7,660 nt of DNA from Caryophanales bacterium UBA2289. GTDB taxonomy: Bacteria; Bacillota_I; Bacilli_A; Izemoplasmatales; Hujiaoplasmataceae. The notes below the pieces were generated by a model. That model was given only the letters and a program-made list of their open reading frames with translations. It was not told the DNA's origin and searched no databases. Made by a program: the position numbers and the translations under genes. Positions 1-5,074 of this stretch are shown piece by piece. Each line of letters opens with the position of its first letter. Position 1 is the first letter of the stretch. Location: contig DDWJ01000009.1 of the NCBI GenBank assembly GCA_002345505.1, positions 1 to 7,660 on the forward strand, read 5' to 3'.

Positions 1-20
1 GTATCAGACCAATGCTCTGC
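1..20. repeat. Imperfect direct repeat, left copy
   Basis: The first 20 bases match 1821-1840 at 17 of 20 positions and share the core GACCAATGCT. This copy lies just outside the left IS-like end, and the other lies outside the right IS-like end. It may be flanking DNA duplicated with the mobile element, or the tail of an older element. The window edge cuts off any extension to the left. Confidence 0.5.
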
Positions 21-25
21 AAATG

Positions 26-184
26 GGTTGTATGACCTATTTTGCTACAATTTTACACCCCTAGCCAAAATTTTTACACCCCCACCAAAAAAAATACACC
101 CCTAAATTATGGCCTAGTTTAGAGGTTTTATTATTGTATTATATTTTGCAAAAAATCTTTTGTGTCAAAATAGGTTATTCAACC
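26..184. mobile_element. Internally deleted IS-like element (MITE-like remnant, IS21-like ends)
   Basis: The left end (26-49, starting GGTTGTATGACC) and the right end (161-184, whose reverse complement starts GGTTGAATAACC) form a terminal inverted repeat with 20 of 24 positions matching, including a shared core ACCTATTTTG. Only about 110 bp lies between them, with no room for a transposase, so this looks like an internally deleted element or MITE. Just inside the left end, TACACCCC occurs three times. Multiple short repeats next to the terminal repeats are known from the IS21 family, but that assignment is inference. TCTGC occurs just outside both ends (16-20 and 186-190), at unequal distances, so it is not a convincing target duplication. 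Confidence 0.55.
54..102. repeat. Three TACACCCC repeats at 20-21 bp spacing
   Basis: TACACCCC occurs at 54-61, 75-82 and 95-102, with start-to-start spacing of 21 and 20 bp. This is close to two helical turns, so all three copies face the same side of the DNA. They lie immediately inside the left IS-like end. The arrangement suggests a multi-site binding region for a transposase. Confidence 0.6.
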
Positions 185-197
185 ATCTGCTTATTGT

Positions 198-214
198 GGG
201 GTATCGAACCCCCG
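198..214 (-). other. tRNA T-arm-like hairpin (possible tRNA fragment)
   Basis: On the minus strand the sequence CGGGGGTTCGATACCCC forms a GC-rich stem with a TTCGATA loop. This matches the conserved T-arm of a tRNA and contains a GGTTCGA box. No matching acceptor stem, D-arm or pairing anticodon arm can be built upstream, and no CCA follows. It is therefore a fragment, a decayed tRNA end or a chance hairpin. It is strikingly GC-rich for this region and starts 14 bp from the remnant IS-like element. It lies about 50 bp downstream of the 93-residue gene but has no T-tract for termination. Confidence 0.35.
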
Positions 215-265
215 AATGCGACTTTGAAGGTTTCATCATCTCAAAATAAAGAGTGGGCTAAGAGA

Positions 266-547
266 TTATTTACCTTCTAGTTTTCCAACTTCTTTATAAA
301 GCATTTTTATTCGTATAACTATAAAAACAAAAATCACTATTGCGATAAGACCAAATATCAACGATACACTTTTTTCTACTTCAAACACTTTTAACAATAT
401 AGAAGTTATTGAGGTAACCCCACCTAAAATCGTATAAATGAATAAAGATTTTATCATTTTCTTCATGTATAATGTTTCTTCTTCAGTCAAATACTCATTC
501 TCTAGACCTTCTGGAATAATGTCTACAGATTCTTTAATGTCATTCAT
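266..547 (-). CDS. Small two-helix membrane protein, function unknown
   Basis: I do not recognise this 93-residue protein. It has an acidic, soluble N-terminus (about residues 1-27, rich in Glu and Asp). Two predicted membrane helices follow, at about 34-54 and 60-80, with a short acidic turn between them, and then a basic and polar tail ending KLEGK. The ribosome binding site is weak, an AGAGA stretch upstream of the ATG. An internal ATG at residue 28 has no better site, so the long start is kept. It is the last of three leftward genes, 68 bp after the 70-residue gene, and probably shares their transcript. Its place between IS-like ends suggests cargo or a leftover of horizontal transfer. 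Small proteins of this shape include immunity proteins and holin-like proteins, but nothing here decides between them. Confidence 0.6.
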   Translation of the reverse strand: MNDIKESVDIIPEGLENEYLTEEETLYMKKMIKSLFIYTILGGVTSITSILLKVFEVEKSVSLIFGLIAIVIFVFIVIRIKMLYKEVGKLEGK

Positions 548-615
548 TTAATAATCTCTTTTTTTATAATATTTCATAGCTGGTTTAGAATTTATACTGC
601 ACCTAATTGTCAGTT

Positions 616-828
616 CTACCATTCAATCAAATTATATAAACTAATTCCAAGCATAACTAATCCAACAATACTAAACACTAATCTTAATACAATAATTTGA
701 TTTTTTGTTAATTCGACTTTTTGATCACTATAATATTCCAACTCACGCTTACCAAACTTATTAAAAAATACTCCTACGAAAAAAAATGTTAACCCTAACA
801 TGAAGACTATTGCATATAGATATACCAT
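616..828 (-). CDS. Very small two-helix membrane protein, function unknown
   Basis: This is a 70-residue protein of unrecognised family. Hydrophobic segments at about residues 3-22 and 45-66 flank a charged loop (about 23-44, containing KFGKRELEYYSDQK). The basic residues suggest that the loop is cytoplasmic. Its ATG overlaps the TAA of the preceding gene by one base (TAATG), which is classic translational coupling. The end of that upstream gene supplies an AAAGG ribosome binding site about 9 bases before the start. The stop codon is TAG, directly after a TGG tryptophan codon. The overlap makes it very likely to be real and to work with the 232-residue protein, perhaps as a membrane partner. 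Confidence 0.65.
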   Translation of the reverse strand: MVYLYAIVFMLGLTFFFVGVFFNKFGKRELEYYSDQKVELTKNQIIVLRLVFSIVGLVMLGISLYNLIEW

Positions 829-1526
829 TATTCTTTACCTTTCCATATCATTTCAATTTCACCAAACTTTTTACTACCATATAACTTCAAACTGTACTCG
901 TTTTTTCTAAATATTGGTTCATCAAAAAAATCATCTAATATGCTGTCTAGGTCGCTAGAAATAGAGGGATCCATTTCTTTCAAATTTATACAAAAAGTAT
1001 TAGCAGTTTTATTGTTTTCAAGTAATATATCACCAAACAAGTAATCACCATTCAACAGTTCTCTTATCTCGTTTAAAATTGAATCTACGTTCTTTTTCTC
1101 ACATTCCCAAGAATTGAAATGGTAGTGATTCAATTTACTATATGTATCAAGATAAGCAATAAAGTAATCATCGAACCATAAAGTGAACTCAATACAATCC
1201 GATTTGAAATAGTATTTATATTCTGCAAGTTCATCACAAAGCACTTCTTTTTTAAATATATGTTCACTAAATTCTTTTTCAATTGAATCTGCTAAATCTA
1301 AATAGTATTCTATGTTTCCTTTTCTTAAATTAGAGCGTATTTTTTTTGTAATTTTTGATGCTAGAACTGTTTGCATTATAATGACCATAAACAAACCAAC
1401 CGCAACAAAAATCCTTATAAGTACGTTGTCTGTAAATACTTTAGTAAACACAAACAAAATAAATAACACTAAATTCGCGAAAATTATAATCGAATTTAAT
1501 CTGTGTAACATACTCATTTTTTTCAT
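828..1526 (-). CDS. Membrane-anchored protein with an unknown cytoplasmic domain
   Basis: This 232-residue protein belongs to no family I recognise. Two membrane helices near the N-terminus (about 11-31 and 35-58) are followed by a strongly basic stretch (KITKKIRSNLRK, about 58-69). By the positive-inside rule this places the remaining 160 or so residues in the cytoplasm. That domain is rich in acidic and aromatic residues, for example LWFDDYF near 116-122 and a DSILDDFFDEP segment near 195-205. The start codon has GTGGAG about 9 bases upstream, and a TATAAT on the minus strand (1560-1555) could be its -10 box, without a clear -35 box. It is the first gene of the three-gene leftward cassette and overlaps the next start by one base. 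An immunity or phage-defence role is possible but unsupported. Confidence 0.65.
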   Translation of the reverse strand: MKKMSMLHRLNSIIIFANLVLFILFVFTKVFTDNVLIRIFVAVGLFMVIIMQTVLASKITKKIRSNLRKGNIEYYLDLADSIEKEFSEHIFKKEVLCDELAEYKYYFKSDCIEFTLWFDDYFIAYLDTYSKLNHYHFNSWECEKKNVDSILNEIRELLNGDYLFGDILLENNKTANTFCINLKEMDPSISSDLDSILDDFFDEPIFRKNEYSLKLYGSKKFGEIEMIWKGKE

Positions 1527-1642
1527 TTTATCAACTCCACTTCTTTCATAGATAATTATACAATAAATTAAAAGCCTTTATACATACATATATTCACATT
1601 ACATTATACAATATTAAGTTAAGAAAATCTCACAAAATCTGA

Positions 1643-1691
1643 AATCGTGTAAATCCATTTTAAATCGTGTATTTTAAAATGTAATCGTGTA
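1643..1691. repeat. Three AATCGTGTA repeats at exact 20-bp spacing
   Basis: AATCGTGTA occurs at 1643-1651, 1663-1671 and 1683-1691, exactly 20 bp apart. It lies inside the right IS-like end. In reverse orientation it reads TACACGATT and so shares TACAC with the TACACCCC triplet near the left end. The two clusters face each other in inverted orientation, as expected for the two ends of a transposable element with multi-site transposase binding. Confidence 0.6.
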
Positions 1692-1710
1692 ATAGATTCT
1701 AATTTTCATT

Positions 1711-1742
1711 TAAAATTGTATCAAAATAGGTTATTCGCAACC
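1711..1742. mobile_element. IS-like terminal repeat, right end
   Basis: The reverse complement of this stretch starts GGTTGCGAATAACC and continues through ACCTATTTTG to ACAATTTTA. It matches the left end at 26-55 except for three substitutions and a 2-base insertion. Its core CAAAATAGGTTATTC (1722-1736) is also a direct repeat of 166-180. Together with the left end, this copy brackets the three small membrane-protein genes in a segment of about 1.7 kb. A further inverted fragment of the core, ACCTATTTT, follows at about 1753-1761, so the region may hold the debris of more than one element. Confidence 0.55.
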
Positions 1743-1799
1743 TATTAAGTTACCTATTTTACACAATGCAAATATTAAGAAATGGCTCTATTAGTACAT

Positions 1800-1830
1800 A
1801 AAAAGGCCAAACACAATATTGTATTTGACC
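1800..1830 (-). terminator. Palindrome with T-tract on the minus strand, possible terminator
   Basis: Positions 1805-1830 form a 26-base palindrome with 11 of 13 positions pairing around AATATT (GGCCAAA on one side, TTTGACC on the other). Read leftward it is followed by five T residues (1804-1800), the layout of a Rho-independent terminator. The stem is AT-rich and no leftward gene lies upstream. It may terminate a lost gene or be a protein-binding palindrome. Confidence 0.3.
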
Positions 1831-1840
1831 AATGCTTTGC
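1821..1840. repeat. Imperfect direct repeat, right copy
   Basis: This stretch matches the first 20 bases of the window at 17 of 20 positions, with the shared core GACCAATGCT. Its first 10 bases form the right arm of the palindrome at 1805-1830. It lies 79 bp outside the right IS-like end, while the left copy lies 5 bp outside the left end. Confidence 0.5.
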
Positions 1841-1855
1841 TATTGTCTTGTCATT

Positions 1856-1965
1856 ACGGAGTTTTACTCTAAAATCGCTCGTGTTCGACGGAGTTTTACT
1901 CTGTTTCCAACGGAGTTTTACTCTGTTTCCAACGGAGTTTTACTCATTTTCAGACGGAGTTGCTT
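1856..1965. repeat. 22-bp tandem array of hairpin-forming units
   Basis: The unit ACGGAGTTTTACTC starts at 1856, 1888, 1910 and 1932, and a broken copy (ACGGAGTTGC) starts at 1954. Copies 2 to 5 are spaced exactly 22 bp apart and the first gap is 32 bp. Each full unit holds the inverted repeat GAGT-TTT-ACTC. In the two units ending CTCTGTT the RNA stem can extend to seven pairs with one G-U. Short open frames run through this block in several frames with the same repeated peptide, because 22 is not a multiple of three. They are not genes. The array lies outside the IS-like end and upstream of the hydrolase gene. Confidence 0.7.
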
Positions 1966-1991
1966 TTTTACGAGTTATAAATGTTCCCTAA

Positions 1992-2290
1992 TACAGCATT
2001 CGTTGAGTACATGAGATTACTTTCAAAACGAAAGGTTGTATGCATTCGAGAAACATAAAATAGGCGTTTTTAACAATTCTGAAGTTCTCTCACACATTGA
2101 TTGAATATATTTGAGTAACAAATATTTGATTATTTTCCCTATCTATTCATATATATTATACTAAACTGGTCATATTTTTCTATGATAGTTTTATCTAGCT
2201 AGACATAAAAATAGCATAGTGTTTATCACTGTATTCTATGATAATAATCTTCAAAGAATTAAGATATACTTCTTATTTTTGTTTCCTAGG
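1992..2290. other. Non-coding spacer
   Basis: There is no plausible gene here on either strand. The notable contents are a small hairpin at 2107-2125 (ATATTTG, 5-base loop, CAAATAT) and the long dyad at 2180-2219. The rest is AT-rich sequence without a recognisable feature. Confidence 0.6.
2180..2219. repeat. Long inverted repeat upstream of the hydrolase promoter
   Basis: The left arm begins CTATGATAGTTTTAT and the right arm ends AAAAATAGCATAG. They meet at a central palindrome, TCTAGCTAGA (2194-2203), and pair along about 19 bases with a 2-base bulge and two mismatches. A second small hairpin (AGTG, 5-base loop, CACT, 2218-2230) and another CTATGATA (2236-2243) follow directly. There is no T-tract on either strand, so a terminator is unlikely. 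It ends about 70 bp before the -35 box and may be a regulatory site or the remnant of a small repeat element. Confidence 0.45.
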
Positions 2291-2334
2291 TTGACAATAT
2301 TAACACCTAAATATATAATTATAATAAAAGGAGG
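2291..2334 (+). promoter_or_regulatory. Consensus sigma-A promoter and ribosome binding site of the hydrolase gene
   Basis: TTGACA (2291-2296) and TATAAT (2314-2319) are both perfect consensus boxes with the ideal 17-bp spacer. Transcription should start near 2326, which leaves a leader of only about 17 bases. The leader contains AAGGAGG (2328-2334), 8 bases before the ATG. The -10 box lies in a 10-base palindrome, TATAATTATA. A promoter this strong is either constitutive or held down by a repressor such as the MarR protein encoded next door. No copy of the candidate MarR operator is evident here. Confidence 0.85.
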
Positions 2335-2342
2335 TATTTATA

Positions 2343-3149
2343 ATGAAAGAATTAGAATTTGCTGTAAAAGATGGAACAATGCTTTATGTTAAAAATGAAG
2401 TGGAATCCGATTCAAAAGCAATTGTGCTTATTGTACATGGTCTTTGTGAGCATCAAGGGAGATATGATAGTCTTGCGAAATTCATGATTGAGAGAAATTA
2501 TGGAGTTTACAGATACGATCATCGTGGGCATGGTAAATCTGCAGGTGAAAGATTTGCATTAAAAGATTTTAATCTCTTATTAGATGATTTAAATGAAATA
2601 GTTGAATTCATTAAATCTGAATTCCCAAAAAAAGAATTATTTTTGTTAGGACATAGTATGGGAGGATTTACTGTAGCGGGATATGGAACAAAGTATCCTA
2701 ATAAAGTATCGGGGATTATAACATCGGGAGCATTAACTAGAGAAAATGCTAATTTTGAAGCAAATATTCCTACAGAGTTGCCTGATGACATGTATTTGCC
2801 AAATAATTTATCAGATATTATTTGTACAGATACTAGTGTTGTCGAATCGTATAAAAACGATCCATTAGTTGGGAAAGAAGTATCTGTAAGTTTATTTAGA
2901 AGATTGTTTGATGGTGTTCGATGGTTGAAAAAAAACCCAGAAACATTTGTTGAACCATGTCTGATTCTTCACGGAGCTAACGATATGTTAATATTGGAGA
3001 AAGATTCTAGAGATTTTTATGGAGATGTAGCTTCAAAAGATAAACAATTGACTATTTATCCTAATTTATATCACGAAATTTTTAATGAAAAAATTAAAAA
3101 TGATATATACCAAGATGTTTTTAACTGGATCGAAAAAAGGGTAAAATAA
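2343..3149 (+). CDS. Alpha/beta hydrolase, monoacylglycerol lipase-like
   Basis: This 268-residue protein has the layout of the serine hydrolase family that includes monoacylglycerol lipase and lysophospholipase (Hydrolase_4 type). HGLCEHQGRY (32-41) carries the HG motif that forms part of the oxyanion hole. YDHRGHGKS (58-66) is the family signature. GHSMGG (103-108) places the nucleophile at Ser105, HGANDMLI (210-217) supplies Asp214, and YHEIFNE (243-249) supplies His244. A lid-like segment lies between about 130 and 195. Length and motif order are normal and all catalytic residues are present. There is no signal peptide, so it should be cytoplasmic, cleaving ester bonds of monoacylglycerols or similar lipids. 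The exact substrate cannot be read. It sits 83 bp upstream of the MarR gene on the same strand, under a very strong promoter. Confidence 0.93.
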   Translation: MKELEFAVKDGTMLYVKNEVESDSKAIVLIVHGLCEHQGRYDSLAKFMIERNYGVYRYDHRGHGKSAGERFALKDFNLLLDDLNEIVEFIKSEFPKKELFLLGHSMGGFTVAGYGTKYPNKVSGIITSGALTRENANFEANIPTELPDDMYLPNNLSDIICTDTSVVESYKNDPLVGKEVSVSLFRRLFDGVRWLKKNPETFVEPCLILHGANDMLILEKDSRDFYGDVASKDKQLTIYPNLYHEIFNEKIKNDIYQDVFNWIEKRVK

Positions 3150-3160
3150 ACAACATGTAA

Positions 3161-3225
3161 TTGGATTTAAATGAAATTTGTTATAGAATGTAATTATCTA
3201 TAATATTTTAGAACTACATTAGGAG
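3161..3225 (+). promoter_or_regulatory. MarR promoter with overlapping candidate operator
   Basis: An extended -10 element, TG-T-TATAGA (3179-3187), lies 15 bp after a weak -35 box TTGGAT (3161-3166). A perfect inverted repeat, TTATAGA (3181-3187) and TCTATAA (3197-3203) with a 9-bp spacer, overlaps the -10 box. MarR proteins usually bind palindromes of this size and often repress their own gene, so this is a candidate operator. A second inverted pair, AATGTA (3187-3192) and TACATT (3215-3220), overlaps it. The ribosome binding site AGGAG (3221-3225) is 7 bases before the ATG. Confidence 0.55.
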
Positions 3226-3232
3226 TGATTTT

Positions 3233-3721
3233 ATGGAACTTGACTGGCTACAAAAACACCACGATTTGATGGAATCAATAATTAGGTTTGGAAACTCATA
3301 CGCAAACGCATATCGTGTTCAAAAGAATTTCGGCACAGAGTTAAAATTTTCAGCAGCCCAAATACAAACTTTAGAATGTGTCTTCGAATCGCAATTTGGT
3401 GGAGAAAAAATGTCTCAAATGGCTAAAAGAATTGGAGTATCTAAAAGTGCTTTTTCGAAGAATGTTAATGTATTAGTTGAAAAAGGTCTTCTTGAAAAAC
3501 ATCAAATTTCTAGCAATTTTAAAGATATTTATCTTAAACCAACAGATAAAGCTTATAAAGTATATTTGATTTATGTTGAATATGTAAAGAACGAATGCTT
3601 CAATAAAATGTTTAAGATTGCTGATACAATAAAGCCTAGTGATAAAAATAGTTTTATCGAAATACTTAACATTTTTTCAGATTCATTGGAAAAACACAAA
3701 ACCAATAAGCGAATACAGTAG
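3233..3721 (+). CDS. MarR-family transcriptional regulator
   Basis: At 162 residues this has the usual MarR size and fold order. An N-terminal dimerisation helix (about 5-33) is followed by a winged helix-turn-helix at about 38-105. Within it, MSQMAKRIGVSKSAFSKNVNVLVEKGLLEK covers helix-turn-helix and recognition helix (about 60-89). The wing is HQISSNFKDIYLKPTDKA (about 90-107). C-terminal helices (about 110-153) complete the dimer interface. No cysteine suggests redox sensing of the OhrR type. The few cysteines are at 49 and 122. The ligand is unknown. It follows the hydrolase in the same direction with its own probable promoter, so it may control both itself and the hydrolase. The start codon is fixed by AGGAG 7 bases upstream. 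Confidence 0.9.
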   Translation: MELDWLQKHHDLMESIIRFGNSYANAYRVQKNFGTELKFSAAQIQTLECVFESQFGGEKMSQMAKRIGVSKSAFSKNVNVLVEKGLLEKHQISSNFKDIYLKPTDKAYKVYLIYVEYVKNECFNKMFKIADTIKPSDKNSFIEILNIFSDSLEKHKTNKRIQ

Positions 3722-3819
3722 AAAAATAATTCAAATGTCTAGAGTAATGCATGTAATCCGAATTTAATTAGGCTCAGTTAGGTTTCTTACAAAGCATCAA
3801 CTTGTGATTGTAATGAAAT

Positions 3820-3866
3820 AAGTCACCTTCGCTTGATACAATTGTATTAAGCGAAGGTGACTTTTT
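3820..3866 (+). terminator. Strong Rho-independent terminator after the MarR gene
   Basis: The arms AGTCACCTTCGCTT and AAGCGAAGGTGACT pair fully. The apparent loop between them is itself a palindrome (ATACAATTGTAT), so the whole of 3820-3863 can close as a 22-bp stem with one G-U pair. TTTTT follows on the plus strand (3862-3866). It lies 99 bases after the MarR stop. The leftward side has a weaker T-rich tail, so it may also stop some transcription from the opposite direction. Confidence 0.85.
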
Positions 3867-3867
3867 G

Positions 3868-4201
3868 TATAGATGTAAAAAAATATTGGAATCAAACCAG
3901 GTCTAGATGAACAGTAGTTTTATCCTACATGGATTACTGATATAAATATCCATCTGTTATATTATTATAGATAACTTAAGAAAAAGGGTACGCTTTCCAA
4001 CAATAACGATATATATAAAAACAAACATACTATTCGATAGTCTAATGTAACATATCACTCATAAAATGCCCATCCAAGTTTCAATACAATTTTTTTCCTT
4101 CTCCATCTGGTAAAAAGACTTAATGTTTAATTCTGGGATTATTAAAAAAACATTGTCAATCTCAAATTTCATTCACTATTAGTACCAATGATAGTTCTGT
4201 A
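3868..4201. other. Non-coding spacer between convergent genes
   Basis: This 334-bp stretch lies between the MarR terminator and the end of the leftward AhpD-like gene. I see no intact gene. A minus-strand stretch near 4080-4125 reads like a short coding remnant (FLPDGEGKK in one frame) but hits stops on both sides. Small AT-rich hairpins occur, for example ATGGAT (3929-3934) with ATCCAT (3948-3953). No convincing terminator for the leftward gene is visible. Confidence 0.5.
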
Positions 4202-4771
4202 TTAATACTCTATTCTACTCCTAAATAAATTTATAAAAATCATAATAGGTACCAGTAAGTAGGCAATTATCCCGTTATATATATCTGTAAAAAACCTTGA
4301 ATTGCTTATTTTCTTAAATCTTACTCTATTTAAAATATTTCCCAAACTAATACCATTCATATTTCCAAACATTATTAATTTTATAGAAGCTAATATTCCT
4401 ATCGCTATTTCATTCCCATAATATTGTTTTATAGTATCAAAAGCATTTGAATCGTAATCTCCTGTGACATCTGCATAGTGCTCAGCAAATAGTAAGGCTT
4501 TAACCTGATATGGATCAACTTCACCAAAATTTCCTTCTATTAATGCTTTTAGTTCAATGTTTGACGCCCCTGACTTGAGTAATTCAGATGTGTGATGATG
4601 TGAACACAGTCTACATCCATTGACATTTGTCACTACTAACATAATGCTAGATTTAAATTTCTTATCAATCTTTTTTAAATATTTACGATACTTCGCAATC
4701 ATATACATCGCATCAAAAAATGTGCGATTGAATGTTCTTATTGAAAAATATCTTTGTTCGCTCATGCTCAT
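4202..4771 (-). CDS. AhpD/carboxymuconolactone decarboxylase-like protein with a membrane tail
   Basis: This 189-residue protein carries the AhpD-like motif CRLCSHHH at 53-60. Cys53, Cys56 and His60 are spaced as in the AhpD redox centre (CxxC then His four residues later). It sits at the start of a helix after TNVNG, as usual in this family, and the helical core runs from about 35 to 145. In AhpD these residues reduce a peroxidase partner, and many relatives are uncharacterised reductases. The C-terminus is unusual. After the domain, residues about 166-183 (GIIAYLLVPIMIFINLF) form a clear membrane helix, so the domain is probably tethered facing the cytoplasm. The ATG at 4771 is preceded by AAGG 7 bases upstream. 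A second ATG two codons later has no site of its own. It is a single gene with no visible peroxiredoxin partner here. Confidence 0.8.
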   Translation of the reverse strand: MSMSEQRYFSIRTFNRTFFDAMYMIAKYRKYLKKIDKKFKSSIMLVVTNVNGCRLCSHHHTSELLKSGASNIELKALIEGNFGEVDPYQVKALLFAEHYADVTGDYDSNAFDTIKQYYGNEIAIGILASIKLIMFGNMNGISLGNILNRVRFKKISNSRFFTDIYNGIIAYLLVPIMIFINLFRSRIEY

Positions 4772-4778
4772 TTAAAAA

Positions 4779-4799
4779 CCTTGTATACTCTAAATTATA
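4779..4799 (-). promoter_or_regulatory. -10 box and ribosome binding site of the AhpD-like gene
   Basis: On the minus strand TATAAT occupies 4799-4794, and AAGG (4782-4779) lies 7 bases before the ATG. No good -35 box is present at 16-18 bp spacing, so activity may depend on an activator. The implied leader is about 16 bases, similar to the hydrolase and glycosyltransferase genes. Confidence 0.45.
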
Positions 4800-4863
4800 G
4801 AAGTTTCTATTGTTTTGAGGATACTTCCCTTTCCTTTAAAGAATGTTGGCATAACTAATTACG

Positions 4864-4883
4864 ATTGATAAAAACATATCAAT
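4864..4883. promoter_or_regulatory. 20-bp perfect inverted repeat, candidate operator
   Basis: ATTGATA (4864-4870) and TATCAAT (4877-4883) are a perfect 7-bp inverted pair around a 6-bp spacer. The form suits a dimeric repressor such as a TetR-like or MarR-like protein. It lies about 65 bp upstream of the -10 box of the AhpD-like gene. It could also be a small hairpin with no role. Confidence 0.35.
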
Positions 4884-4922
4884 GCGGTGGGAGTAATATT
4901 CTCAAAAAACTGCACAATATGC

Positions 4923-4970
4923 TTTCTAAAACCTAATAAAATATTCGGATCACAAATATTTTATTAGAAA
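4923..4970 (-). terminator. Probable terminator of the DegV gene
   Basis: CTAATAAAATATT (4933-4945) and AATATTTTATTAG (4955-4967) form a perfect 13-bp stem around a 9-base loop. Read leftward it is followed by GGTTTTAG, a modest T-tract. It lies about 108 bases beyond the DegV stop codon. The stem is almost pure AT, so efficiency is doubtful, but nothing else between the two genes could end the transcript. Confidence 0.45.
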
Positions 4971-5074
4971 TGATTTCATAATACATTACCCCTGAATTAA
5001 GTCAAACAAACTCCCTCAATTAAAATTTAAAGTTCTAATAACTATCTCAATCTAAAACAATGTTATGCTTATAA

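Noticed and set aside
180..265. Complete tRNA gene on the minus strand
   Set aside because: Only the T-arm is convincing. The anticodon arm has just three weak pairs and no D-arm or matching acceptor stem exists.
1312..1551. Rightward open frame antisense to the 232-residue gene
   Set aside because: It is a shadow of the membrane-helix region on the other strand, and its start has no ribosome binding site.
1643..1691. CRISPR array
   Set aside because: The repeats are only 9 bp at 20-bp spacing, too short for CRISPR, and no cas gene is present.
1782..2014. Two rightward open frames of 69 and 60 codons over the tandem repeat
   Set aside because: Both are produced by the 22-bp repeat read in different frames, giving the same peptide pieces, and neither has a ribosome binding site.
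2519..2791. Leftward open frame inside the hydrolase gene
   Set aside because: The hydrolase frame has a complete catalytic triad, promoter and ribosome binding site. This frame is antisense to it.
3154..3767. Direct repeat CATGTAAT plus ATTTAA on both sides of the MarR gene
   Set aside because: The match needs a gap and several mismatches, and is within chance for such AT-rich sequence.
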